64,000 nt of DNA from Ryuthela nishihirai. Its lineage: Eukaryota; Arthropoda; Arachnida; Araneae; Heptathelidae. The stretch lies in NCBI GenBank assembly GCA_038380435.1, contig JAWZYU010000030.1, positions 63,313,817 to 63,377,816 of the forward strand, read 5' to 3'. The notes beneath the pieces are model-generated. The model saw only the letters and a program-made list of their open reading frames with translations. It ran no database searches and was not told the origin of the DNA. The translations under genes were made by a program, and so were the position numbers. This document shows, piece after piece, positions 1-10,504 of this stretch; position 1 is the first letter of the stretch; each line of letters opens with the position of its first letter.

Positions 1-106
1 TCACGCGGTACCGTGTCGTGCTCGCTCCACGCCGAGAAGAAGAAGGGGAGGGGAGACAGCTTGACCTCCACTGCTGCTTGGTGTCCGTTGATCATCCCAA
101 CATGGA
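1..106 (+). other. GC-rich 5'UTR-like / first-exon-like sequence, left part
   Basis: This GC-rich stretch contrasts with the AT-rich surroundings. It ends in an ATG at 102-104 in a favourable context (CAACATGG). The hAT element that follows has an exact 8-bp target duplication, so the pre-insertion sequence can be read across it (1-114 joined to 3651 onward). In that reading the ATG opens a 23-codon frame beginning MEASSPVQVF and ending in TAG near 3710. This may be the first exon of an unidentified gene or a GC-rich promoter fragment; I recognise no family and the window begins inside it. Seen: composition, ATG and TSD. Inferred: a coding role. Confidence 0.35.
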
Positions 107-114
107 GGCCAGCT

Positions 115-3100
115 CAGGGCCGTGCGGTAGATTTTCTCATTATGATGCAAGTCTTCGAAATGCCGCCCCTTAAATGTTTTTTCTTCAAAATAACCTTCGA
201 TTGTGATTTAAAAAAAACTGCACAAAATGTGCGAATACTATTTTTAATTTGAAAATATAAACTTCTTTAAAATAATGATATCAACTACAACAATCTACTA
301 CAGTTTTACCCTTCTAAATTTAACTTTAGCAAATTCGTTAATTAGGGATGTGTAGTCTAGAGTGGCAGCCAATGTAAATTCAATAGAAATTAATGACAGA
401 TTTCTAAGTTTTGTTTGGCTTTTTGAACTTCTTAAGTAGTGTTTTATTAATTTTAATTTGGAAAAACTTCTCTCAGAGCTACAACAGTATTCGGATACAA
501 AGTAATTAAGTTATTTTGGCACAAATAATTTAAAACATCCAAAGGTTTCATAGAATCACGTAATTCATCACGTAATTCTTCTTGAAGATCATTTGCATTT
601 ATATCTGATTCATTTTCGACCGAACGTATTGACTGGAGACTGGTACAATAAATTTCTAGAGTTTTTGTCATCTATATCCTTGAGTTTTAAAATGTCATAT
701 AAAAATTGAAAATTTTTGCTATGGGTTTCCAGAAGCGTGAATCGTTCATTCAGAGAATTAATGGTAATGTCCAGAATATAATTGAAAAAGTTTTTTTAAA
801 TTTATTCTCCTCTGTTAAGGGTTGATCGACAGCTTCTTCATACCAAAGCATTACACCGCACATAAACTTGTAATTTTTAATATTTTTTGCTAACCCTCTT
901 GCTTTAACTTTAGTTTCTGCATTTCTGTTGATGTCTTCTATTATTTGGAATAATGCATCATAGATTTCGCAAAGTTGAAATCGTAAAGGTTTTAACGCTA
1001 CTGTGCTTGACCACCTAGTAGCACTCAATGGTTTAGAGTAAATTGTGAAACATATTTTTTAGCACTTCCCAAAGCTTTGTAGAACCAGAAAATAAGTGTA
1101 AAGTTCTTGTACAATAGAAAAAAAAAGTTGTTGTTTCTGTAGAAGAAGACGCTGCATCATTCACAACTAGGTTTAAAGAATGACATGCGCAGGGCACATA
1201 AAACGCCCTTGGATATTTTTCAAGTATTCTATTTTGTACACCCTTTCTTACTCCTTTCATATTTGCTCCGTTGTCATAGCCTTGTCCTCTAAGACACTTT
1301 AACTCAAAACCTAACTTTTCCAAATGTGTCAGAATAAGTTCTGTCAAACCCTCTCCGGTTGAATCACTAGCTTAAAAAAAACCAATAAATAATTCTTCAA
1401 TTTCATATTTATTTTGAATGGAGTTTAAAGCGACAACTCTTATTGTTAATGAGGGCTGTTCAATATGACTTACGTCTGGGGTATAATCGGCGATTATCGA
1501 AAAATATTTAGCGATTTTTGTTATTTCGACAATTTTGCTTAAAATTACATTTCCTATCAAATTTATCAATTCATCTTGTATATTATTGCTTAGATAAGTC
1601 ACAGACCATTTATCAGACTCGCGTTGAACTCTCCTGATATGTTCTTTCATAACTGGATCAAACTCAGAAAGCAATTCTACCAACTTTAGGAAGTTTCCGT
1701 TATTAGGTTGAAACAAATGTTCAGTTGTTCCACGAAAAGCTAAGCATTGTGAGGCCAATAGTCTAATTATTGACATAATTCTTTTTAGAACTCCTCTCCA
1801 ATGCTGAATTTCCATATCCATAATTCGTTGATATTCAGCGTCAATAGTTTTTCTGCTTTAATCGAATGTCCAATTCTTTCCACGCTCTAAAAGCATTTCT
1901 GTGATTTACAGACTTTTCGTGCATTGTGAGGGCTCCTTTAAGATTTCCCCAGTCAGAATAACCTTTTTTGGGCCAGTCATTAATAGCAGACGAATTATCA
2001 AATAATATACAACAAAAGCAAAAAACGACATCATTTGTAACAGAGTAAATCAACCAACTTCTCTTAACGACTTCACTGTTGCTCAACACTTTCAAATAAT
2101 GCGAGGGCGAAAATCTACGCCTTCGTTTATTAATAGGAAACTCGAATTCTTTAATTTGATGTGGATCCCTCTCAACCAGTATTTGACGAATTTCAGATGA
2201 CATGCAGAAAGCATTCCACAATGTAGGATCAGAAGCAATTTCGTTTAATATCTGCTGGCTGCCACTGCTACTGCTACCCGGCTCTCGATGAACTTCTGAT
2301 GGTGTTATTTTTTGGCTCTCTTCAACAACTTCTTCTGGAAGTGATTGGGGCGGTACTGAGTTTTTATTTGCCAAATCCAAAGCAGTCGCTGTTGATGTGG
2401 ATGTGGACGGCTCATCTAAACAGGACTTTTGTACTCAGAATTCATAGCTTAGCTTTCTTCCTTGTTCCTCTTTCTTTAAGCGTTTCTTTTTATATTGACT
2501 TCCAGACAATTTTTTCTGTTCCATACTGTAATAAAAGTATTAAATAAAAATTCACAGTCCTTCGCAAAGATGCAACCGGGGGTGGGAGGGGGTCATTGAA
2601 AATGATTAAATATGATGATGCTTATCATGCTATTAAAATAGGGTAGATAAAATAACGATAGAAATGAGTTGCAAAGCTAGTAAGATTTGTAGGTAACAGA
2701 ACATAATAAATAGATAACGAATATCTATCAAATTGACAGCTAACAGCCGTTTTGACATATGCCTTTCTTTAACTTGTTATTGTCTCCACTTCAACGTATA
2801 TGAATTTGGTAAAAATATAGCAATAAATATCGAACGCAGAAGTAGGCAAATGCAAATATTTCCTAAGCAACTCTCTCTCTATCACACACAGAACGCTAAA
2901 GTAGCCCAATATTACCTAAATAACTCTCTATCTATCACACGGAGGCACACGTTCCGCACCTGAGATATACCCAGTCCATGCAAATGCTACTTTTCAATTC
3001 GAATCCCTATTGTTATAACATAATCATTTTCAATGATAATAAGTAACTACAATTGCTGTAAAAGACAATAATTCTCCTGCCTGATCTACTTTTTAAACAC

Positions 3101-3642
3101 AAAAACTGAATTAGTATAAATGCACAAATATTATACTGATACAGACATATATAATGTATCTGATTTACTGATTTAAATACAGCACAGCCACTTGCCACTT
3201 CTCATGACAAACTAACATTAAAATCAAATATTGTCAATAATTGTAAGCTCAAAGCAGAACTATCAACACGTAACACGTGCAATTGTCTTTTGTGATAATT
3301 GCCGCCTCAGCTTTTAGGATTGGCCGCGCGATATATTACAAACAAAAATAATAGTTTCGCGCTGTCAGATCAAAAGTCTTTCGGCGAGCGCTCGCCAACG
3401 ATGCACCTGCACCAGAAACCGAGATCAAAGGGTACCGAAAGCGCTCAGGCAGAGGGGTACGATAAATCATAAATCGTATACATCAATATCGGAATAACAT
3501 AGACCAATATAGAAAAGCGTTGCGTAAAGATTTTTAATTATTGAATGGTTCAAATTGTATTTTGATTTCGCTGCTTATGCCGCCCCCTTACGGTGCCGCC
3601 TGATGCGGCCGCCTCTCTGTATCATAGCACGGCACGGCCCTG
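115..3642 (-). mobile_element. hAT DNA transposon (DUF4371/ZMYM1-like), decayed
   Basis: The ends are inverted repeats: CAGGGCCGTGC at 115 and its complement GCACGGCCCTG ending at 3642. The 8-bp sequence GGCCAGCT lies directly outside both ends (107-114 and 3643-3650), the target-site duplication length expected for hAT. The interior carries a transposase-like gene on the minus strand (about 2524 to 310) with several frameshifts, so the copy is not autonomous. About 1.1 kb between the transposase start and the right end (2550-3640) is noncoding subterminal sequence. Confidence 0.9.
310..2524 (-). pseudogene. hAT transposase pseudogene, TTF-type zinc finger + DUF4371 + C-terminal dimerisation region
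   Basis: Reading from an ATG at 2524, the protein begins with a basic stretch (MEQKKLSGSQ..., rich in K), then a TGA stop near 2436. In the same frame follow the TTF/ZMYM-type region (FPINKRRRRFSPSHYL; VFCFCCILF; WGNLKGALTMHEKS), then the DUF4371 core (IIADYTPDVSHIEQPSLTIR; GQGYDNGANMKG; CACHSLNLVVNDAA). The far C-terminus near 430-470 reads ERSFSKLKLIK, the hAT dimerisation block. Frameshifts are visible near 1852 (A run), near 1375 (T run), near 1120 and near 1030. Domain order matches the ZMYM1-like hAT proteins common in invertebrate genomes. It is broken, with no sign of domestication. Confidence 0.88.
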
Positions 3643-3650
3643 GGCCAGCT

Positions 3651-3934
3651 CACCAGTCCAAGTGTTCGCGAACCTTCCAGCTCCCCAAAAGTCGTGTCCA
3701 CAGGACTAGCTCGCTGTGGGCACGAAAATATGTCTAAAGATATAAATTCCTATATCTTTCTATATCTGAATTTTGATCAATATTTATTCAGTATTCAGGG
3801 AGATAAATGCTGAATATTTAAAAGGCTAAAAAAAATTAACCCCAAAATTTATGCAATAGTTTGAAATAGGCTAAGAGATCTGCGCAGGGTGTAATGTACC
3901 CTGTACTAGAGTCAACTATGATCAATTAATATGC
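3651..3934. other. Right half of the split GC-rich sequence, then AT-rich spacer
   Basis: 3651-3735 continues the GC-rich sequence interrupted by the hAT element. From 3740 the sequence turns AT-rich with small imperfect inverted repeats (around 3740-3775 and 3785-3825). No gene is visible. Confidence 0.4.
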
Positions 3935-4128
3935 TTTAATGCCACCGTCCATCAAATGGAACATTAAGCCATCGCCCTGTCTATGGGAGAACCATACTAT
4001 GTACACATTAAAGAACATGCTTGATGCCAGGCTAACAACTGTCCAGTGAGTCTCCTTCCACTAATAGTGTTGGGATCCTTCTAACATGGTCATTTAGCCC
4101 ATTACTTAGAGGTAAAACAACCCGATCC
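3935..4128 (+). mobile_element. SINE-A fragment, body and tail only
   Basis: It matches the SINE-A body from the 'cgtcc-atc-gatgg' segment to the terminal 'agaggtaaaacaaccc'. The tRNA-like head is missing and divergence is high, so this is an old 5'-truncated copy. Confidence 0.75.
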
Positions 4129-4271
4129 TGTTTTAATTAAGTTTTGAGGTTAATTTTTTTGTAGCTTGTTAAGATTCCCATGTTCATTACTCTTTGAAAA
4201 CAACAGATATTGTTTAAAATTGAGATCTTTAATTTATCTTTAGACATTTTTTTCATTAAAAATCATAGTGA

Positions 4272-4432
4272 AGAAGTTATTGAGCTCTGGGTTCAAGCCC
4301 CAGATAAGGCATGGATGACACTGTTGTTTTTCTGCTGAGGTCCCGTCATCCACCCAGACCTTCTGCTATGGCATATTAAACTGACAGACTCCTGTCAGAC
4401 TCTGTGGCAAGCAGCTGCTTGAGGGTATATTT
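4272..4432 (+). mobile_element. SINE-B copy
   Basis: It contains a B-box-like segment (GGGTTCAAGCCCC), the family core (ctgctgaggtcccgtcatcc), the 'actcctgtcagactctgtgg' block and the end 'gcagctgcttgagggtatat'. The A-box half of the head is missing. Confidence 0.8.
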
Positions 4433-5793
4433 ATTGTAACATGGATCTGTTTCCATCTTTTTTCTCCAGTACCTGTATATCTGTACATTGGATTTTTTTT
4501 TTCAATAAGAAGTTCTGTTAATTGTGAATGCCATTTCAATTCCTATTTTATTTATGCAAAATTGAAGTATTGAAAAAATTTAAATGCATTTGCTTTAAAT
4601 AAAACGATCTCAGAGTACTGAGATTTTAATTTCTCTAATAACTTCATAATACTTATTAAAACAGAATTCTAATATATATAGGAAAATGCAGGCCTGTATC
4701 TGGAGGGAAAACGAGTTGATAGGGGCCTACAAAGCAGTCGAGCTGATAAATATGTAAGAGGGGGAGGGGCAAGAAATTAGACTTACAATTCAGTATAACA
4801 TTTAGCATCCCCCTCCCTGTTTTACTGCTCTTAAAATTTTGAAAAATGCATGAAATATAAATATGTTTATTGATATTTGCCTCTATTACCTTAAGTAACA
4901 TTTTGGGAAGGGAGAGGGATCTAGCCCTTTTGATTCGGCCCCTGGGGAAATTAATTTTTTGTTTATATTGAAATAGCTTTAATCTTTTTTATTATTATTT
5001 ATTTAAAAAGTAGGATAAGTCGGAAAACTTATTGTCTTGCTAAAATACTATATATATGAATGAAGAATACACTGATGTGAAACTGTTAGGTTTGCAACAA
5101 TTGGGAAATATACGCGAATATTTAAAAAAATTATACCAATGAAATTTCCTTTAGACCACTTATCAACAATAACATACCTATATGTAATAAACTCTGGACA
5201 TAAACCAAGCATACCAAGCACTTAAAAAAGTATATACTAAAGACCATATTAATATGTACAAATGGGTGTGAATTGACTCAAAATAACCGCAAACATAGGA
5301 AGAGAATAATTGTAATCACATTGAAGTTTGGGGGCTTAGTTGTGATGGTACTGTCATCGCCTCCCTATGGTAGTTGCGCATCTGTACCTTCCTTTCTGTT
5401 ATATGGAGGTACACAGTGCCAGCTCAAGAAATCAAACTGCTTTCATTAAAAATTTTAAGTTTCCAGTGTACTAACATCCTTAAGAACAGAAAATTAGCTT
5501 ACAAAGTTTTCAGGCCAAAGGTCTTTTTTTTTCTCATTGAGTTCTTTGAATAGCATGTCTTTAGGCATGTTTTTATGAAATATTGATTATAATTAAATGT
5601 AAATTGAACGTTTACAGTTTTATAAAAACATGGCACAATGCAGTCAGTTAAATATTTATATAAATACAAATACACGACACTACTGCGCCAGATATAGAGG
5701 ACAAGGCGCCATAGTTCCCTCTTTGAGAATCCTAGTAACTGAAAGATGAAGAAAAAAATATTGAACATACTTAACACACATTTTTCAAGAAAT
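4433..5793. other. AT-rich intergenic stretch containing one R3 repeat
   Basis: No gene is seen. 4685-4960 is a copy of repeat R3 ('gcctgtatctggagg', a G-rich block, 'ttactgctcttaaaatttt', 'tgcctctattacc'), also found at 39960-40085 and 49415-49615. The rest has no recognisable feature. Confidence 0.5.
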
Positions 5794-5958
5794 TGCTGAT
5801 CTAAGGAACCTGGGTTCGAACACCAGGTAAAGCATGGATGTTTGTGTTGTCTTTTGCTGAGGTCCCACCATCCTCATAGGCCTTTTGCTGTGGCATATAA
5901 ACTGACAGGTTCCTCTCAGACCTCTGTGGCAAGCAACTGCTTGAGAGGATATTTATAT
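5794..5958 (+). mobile_element. SINE-B copy
   Basis: Partial tRNA-like head with B box GGGTTCGAACACC, then 'gcatggatg', 'ttttgctgaggtcccacc', 'aactgacaggttcctctcag' and 'caactgcttgagaggatat'. The order is the same as in the other SINE-B copies. Confidence 0.82.
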
Positions 5959-6704
5959 TACTTATTTTTTTCAAGTCCATCAAAGCAAAGGGAAATTTTT
6001 TCCACTGGAACGGTATTTCGATTCTTTCCAGCTAGATTCAATCATTTGTTCCCACCCCCAGTCCTACTTTTCAAATTGATAAGTTTTGACTCTTGCATTA
6101 TACATCTATAAAATAAAGGTCAGCTTACAATTGTTAATTTTTGGGGTGGGGAGGGGACTAATATATTGTATATCTAGCATTACAGTCAAATTTTTAATTT
6201 CGCACATTTTTGCATTTGTCACTGATACAAAATTTGTTTCACGTAGCTTACATCAAATCCCATTAGATTTATACTCTACTCCCATCCAAGAGTTTCATTT
6301 GATATATTTCCATAATTCCTGCTGGTTTGAAATATCCCAAATTTCTTAGGGGATTGTTGCCTAGCTTTCATTTGATTTGTAATTTATTATAATACACTAG
6401 AAAATTCAATATTCAACAAACGTTTTCAAAAAAGTACTGAAACGCCAAATCGAAGGGAAAACGCGATTTAAATTATTTGTTAATAATGTATTGAAATAGA
6501 AATACTGCAACTGCAAAAATTTTCGATTTTATTGGAGAGTATTCGTAGAAATAAGTCACAAATTCGATCGTGAGGTTCAACTACTATTTTGGCAAACACA
6601 TTCAAACAAAAATAGAAGCGAAAAAAAATTAGTAACCTATTTTATACTTAATAATAGGCTCTTCAACTACAAGAAATATTGCGATTTTATTGCATACTAT
6701 GTAA
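5959..6704. other. AT-rich intergenic sequence, no gene seen
   Basis: Short reading frames here have no recognisable motif. A G-rich tract lies at 6138-6160. I see nothing else to annotate before the LINE that starts near 6705. Confidence 0.5.
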
Positions 6705-8372
6705 AGGTTCCTTACAGGAAAATTTCAAAGAAGCATTAAAGACTTAAATGTTATCTGCTGTTATGCCCCCAACGAGGATGCCGATAAGGATGAGAAGGAT
6801 AGGTTTTGCGGACAACTTCAGGATATTTTGAATTCTGTCAAGAAAACCGATATTACCCTTGTTCCAGGTGATTTCAATACCAAAGTTGGTACTAACTCTG
6901 ACCTTTGGGCAGGGGTGATAGGCCCTTTTGGTATTGGTGGATTCAATGGCAATGGGCAACGTTTACTACAGGTAAGTAAACTCAATGGTTTCAGAATAAC
7001 TAACACTTATTACAAACCCCGCAACATAAATAAGTACACGTGGGTTTCACCTGATGCGCTGCATAAGAATATGATTGATTATATATTAATTAACAGCAAA
7101 TGGGCTAGTTCTGTTAGGAATACCAGGTCATATTGGGGAGCTGAAATTGGATCTGACCATTACCTTGTTAAAAGTGTCTTGCAACTTAAACCTAAAAAGT
7201 TTTGTGCTAGGGTTAATAATTTTACCTATATTTCTGAAGCTCTAAAAAACCCAGTTATAGCTAAAGCTTACCATGATAGGTTACTTAGTCATTATGACAG
7301 TCATGGTTTGCTTACTACTGAAGTTGAGGAAGAATGGGATCATTTTAAACAGGCTTTTTTGGAAATTAACAATACTCTTTTAGGGAAAAAGGAGCGGAGG
7401 AGGCAAAATTATTTGAGTGATAAGGCACTTGAGCTTATTTCAGAAAGAAAGAACTGCAGGAATGTCCTTAATCAATACCCTACTAGTCCTAATAGAAAGC
7501 ATTACAGAGAGCTTAATAAACATGTAAAGGATCAATTAGCTGCTGATAAGAATCTTTGGCTTGATGGCCTGGCTGACAAAGCCGAGGAAGCAGTTAGACA
7601 GAACAACAGCAGAGAGCTGTACCAGATAGTTAATGTTTTGTGTGGTAACGGACAGGCATACAAGGATTGAAGGATAAACAAGGTAAGGTTATAGAAGGTG
7701 AGGATTCTGTCATGGCTAGGTGGGCTGAGCATTTCAGTGATGTTTTAAACAATGTGGTTAGTTCTACTCCCATTGTTTGCAATGATGATAGATGCATTGA
7801 TGGCTTTAATGTTGGCCCTATAACACAATCTGAAGTTATTTTGGCTGTTTCTAAACTTAAACTTCATAAATCCCCAGGGGTAGATGAAATTACTACGGAA
7901 ATGCTTAGAGCTGGGAATGTTTCGGTTACCACTTGGATGACTGAAATTCTGAATATCTTTTATGATAAAGGCATGGTTCCTAAGGATTTTACCAGAGCTA
8001 TTGTTATCCCTATTTTCAAAAATGGTGATCGCAGTTCTTGTGATAACTATAGGGGTATCAGCCTACTCTCTGTTCTAGGTAAAGTTCTTTCCGTGATTGT
8101 GCTTAATAGAATTAAGAATCTAGTTGATAGGCAATTGGGTGATGAGCAATGTGGATTCAGAAGTGGTAGGGGATGTGTGGATCAGATATTTTCACTTAGG
8201 CAGATTCCTGAGAAATGTTTAGAGTTTCAGAAACCTTTGGTTGCTAGCTTTGTTGATTTCAAAAAGGGTTTCGATTCTGTTGATCGTCATAATTTGTGGT
8301 TGATTGTGAGATCATATTGTATACCAGACAAGTTAGTTAACATAATGAAAGCTCTCTATAATAACACTAGGC
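6705..8372 (+). mobile_element. RTE-like LINE, internal fragment (endonuclease C-terminus to mid reverse transcriptase)
   Basis: Two frames overlap at 7667-7670. The first (6828-7670) holds the C-terminal part of an APE-type endonuclease ([31 protein letters not shown]) and the linker. The second (7667 to about 8370) holds the N-terminal reverse transcriptase blocks ([64 protein letters not shown]). The 52.9-56.4 kb copy shows the same order. This copy stops before the YADD active-site block: at 8372 it changes abruptly into unrelated AT-rich repeat, so both ends are lost. A frameshift near 7665 separates the frames. Confidence 0.9.
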
Positions 8373-8666
8373 AAACATCGTCATGTACATCGTCATTTTC
8401 AAAATGTACTAATAACCCAAAAAAAGATTTTCAATTTATCTCTAAAAACAAACGATTATCTCTCAAAACAAAAAAAGTTGATTTCCCACCTGCTTTGGGG
8501 GTAATGGTAAAAAAACATTATTCTCAATGCATATTTCATGACATTCACATTTCACAATCAAAATTTCAAATTTCTAGCATAATTATATCGCTTCCAATAT
8601 TAGATTAAATTTTGCAATTTTCAAAATTTTCCACCGTTAGAGAGCGCAATTATAAGTATAGGAAGA
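8373..8666. repeat. R1 dispersed repeat (unnamed)
   Basis: It shares phrases with 9095-9190, 14540-14900 and, inverted, with 24440-24760 and 31045-31150: 'tttatctctaaaaac', 'catgacattcacat', 'aaatttctagcat', 'ccgttagagagcgc'. No coding potential was seen. Orientation relationships among copies are mixed, so the consensus is unclear. Confidence 0.45.
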
Positions 8667-8677
8667 TTTCGATAGGG

Positions 8678-9066
8678 TTGTTGGGTTGGGTTGTTTTACC
8701 TCTGAGCGGCACTTTTTGCACACAATGGGCTAAATGGCCAGGTCATATGGACCCCGAAGGCTCAGAGAGGGTTGGGGGAGGGAACCCACTGGAACAGCTG
8801 TTGGGAGATAGATGGTAGCCTCCAGTCAAGGCCATCCAGCGTGTTCTTTAACGTGCACAGGGTATGGCTCTCCCACACACGGGACCCGGCTTAACGTCCC
8901 ATCCGACGGACGGCGGCCTTTCCAAGCCCATCGGTGTCCCCTACTGATCGTGGGCAGGGCGAGGAATTTTGCGGAGATAAATCTCAACGCTGATCCAGCT
9001 GGGACTCGAACCTGGGAACTACAGATTACGAGCCTGACGCGCTACCGACTGAGCCACCCCCGCCCC
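8678..9066 (-). mobile_element. SINE-A, full length, with target duplication
   Basis: On the minus strand the tRNA-like head (A box TGGCTCAGTCGG, B box GGTTCGAGTCC) is at the 9066 end and the 'aggtaaaacaacccaac' tail at the 8678 end. Flanks 8667-8677 (tttcgataggg) and 9067-9077 (tttcgaaaggg) agree at 10 of 11 bases and look like the target-site duplication. The copy sits just beyond the R1 block that truncates the LINE. Confidence 0.9.
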
Positions 9067-9077
9067 TTTCGAAAGGG

Positions 9078-9493
9078 CGAATCTATTATTTCATCAATAC
9101 CTATCCAACCCAAAAATATTTTTCATTTATCTCTTAAAAATAAAAATGTGACAGACGATAAAGTGAAAACATTAGTTCCTTTTTCTGATCGTTAATCGGA
9201 CGCAATAATGACGTCACTCCCAGCTGTCATGGCTTTATTCTGATAAAGTTCACGGACAAGCTGGAGCTTTGAGACAATGAGTTCTGGCTCAGGAAGCAAA
9301 GAGAGGATTTTCTAGAAAGGAAAACGAAGCTGATTTTTCAGTCTGTTATTATTTATTCACAGAAAAATATTTTGGCCTGTTTCCTTAAATGGTTTTATAG
9401 TAAGTTTCACTATAAATTTTGCAAATTTTTTGCACCGGCCCCTAACCATAGGAATTTTCCGCCTCGAGGGTGTTGCGGGACCTATTACAGTAG
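9078..9493. other. AT-rich spacer with a partial R1 repeat
   Basis: 9095-9190 resembles the R1 phrase 'atcaatacctatccaac ... atttatctcttaaaa'. No gene is visible in the rest. Confidence 0.4.
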
Positions 9494-9651
9494 TACAGTG
9501 GCTCCAATAAATATCCGAACACTATGGTTGATTACAGAATTCAGAAAAAATATCTCGCCAGATCACTAATTTCTGAAAAAAACGTTGCCAGATATTTTTT
9601 CTGAATTCCGAAATCAACCATAGTGTTCGGATATTTATTGGAGCGACTGTA
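9494..9651. mobile_element. Palindromic MITE, Tc1/mariner type
   Basis: Two arms of about 62 bp are near-perfect inverted repeats separated by a loop of about 30 bp. The left arm begins TA-CAGTGGCTCCAATAAATAT and the right arm ends with the complement followed by TA. TA on both sides and the CAGTGGCTCC-like terminus point to a Tc1/mariner-mobilised element with no coding capacity. Confidence 0.85.
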
Positions 9652-9833
9652 CTTTTCTGCCCTCATCCCTCTATATTTAAATTATCTGCGTCAAACATTA
9701 AATAAAGCAATTTATTTAAATTATTTTAATTCTTGCACCATGTTTACAAAATGTTTAATACCTGTTACAATAGATGTTTTCTATCTCAATTGTTTAATGG
9801 CATTTTTGTAGCTTATGATAAATTAAAAACAAA

Positions 9834-9992
9834 TATTCCCTCAAACAGCTGCTTGCCACAGAGGTCTGCCAGGAGCCTGCCAATTGAATACGCGATAGAA
9901 AATATCTGTGAGGAAGGCGCGACCTCAGCAGAAAGACAATACAAACATATATGCTTAACTCGGAACTCGAACCTAGGTCCTTTTGATCATTA
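9834..9992 (-). mobile_element. SINE-B copy
   Basis: Reverse orientation: 'ccctcaaacagctgcttgcc' at the left, then the body, then the complement of a B box (ggaactcgaacctaggtcc) and part of the head at the right end. Confidence 0.82.
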
Positions 9993-10115
9993 GCCAATAA
10001 GAAGACAAAAATGATCTCGCTGGCCCCTGATTATATTTCGCGGATCGCACTTTGAGAACCACTATTCTATGCCATCATTGTCAGAGTACTCAAATTCGAA
10101 AATTAATAAATGAGC

Positions 10116-10504
10116 GGGGCGGGGGTGGCTCAGTCGGTAGCGAGCCAGGCTCGTAATCTGTAGTTCCCAGGTTCGAGTCCCAGCTGGGTCAGCGTTGAGA
10201 TTTATCTCCGCAAAATTCCCCACCCTGCCCACGGTCAGTAGGGGACACCGATGGGCTTGGAAAGGCCGCCGTCCCTCGGATGGGACGTTAAGCCGTGGCC
10301 CCGTGTGCGGGAGAGCCATACCCTGTGCACGTTAAAGAACACGCTGGATGGCCTTGACGGGAGGCTACCATCTGTCTCCCAACAGCTTGTTCCAGTGGGT
10401 CCCCTCCCCCAACCTTCTCTGAGCCTTCGGGGTCCATGTGACCTGGCCATTTAGCCCATGGTGTGCAAAAAGGTGCCGCTCAGAGGTAAAACAACCCAAC
10501 TAAC
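10116..10504 (+). mobile_element. SINE-A, full length, with target duplication
   Basis: Head: GGGTGGCTCAGTCGG (A box), anticodon-loop position CTCGTAA, GGTTCGAGTCC (B box). It is followed by the conserved body and the 'aaaacaacccaac' tail. Flanking AAATGAGC at 10108-10115 and 10505-10512 is a target-site duplication. It is among the least diverged copies in the window. Confidence 0.92.

Noticed and set aside
1033..2524. Domesticated ZMYM1-like host gene
   Set aside because: Several frameshifts and a stop break the frame, and the sequence sits between intact hAT termini with a target duplication.
6828..8608. The open frames as two host genes (endonuclease and reverse transcriptase related)
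   Set aside because: Both match the LINE family present many times in this window; they are pieces of one retrotransposon copy.
10130..10195. tRNA gene candidate at a SINE-A head
   Set aside because: A and B boxes are good, but the acceptor stem does not close and the sequence continues into the repeated SINE body; the same unit recurs about 16 times.
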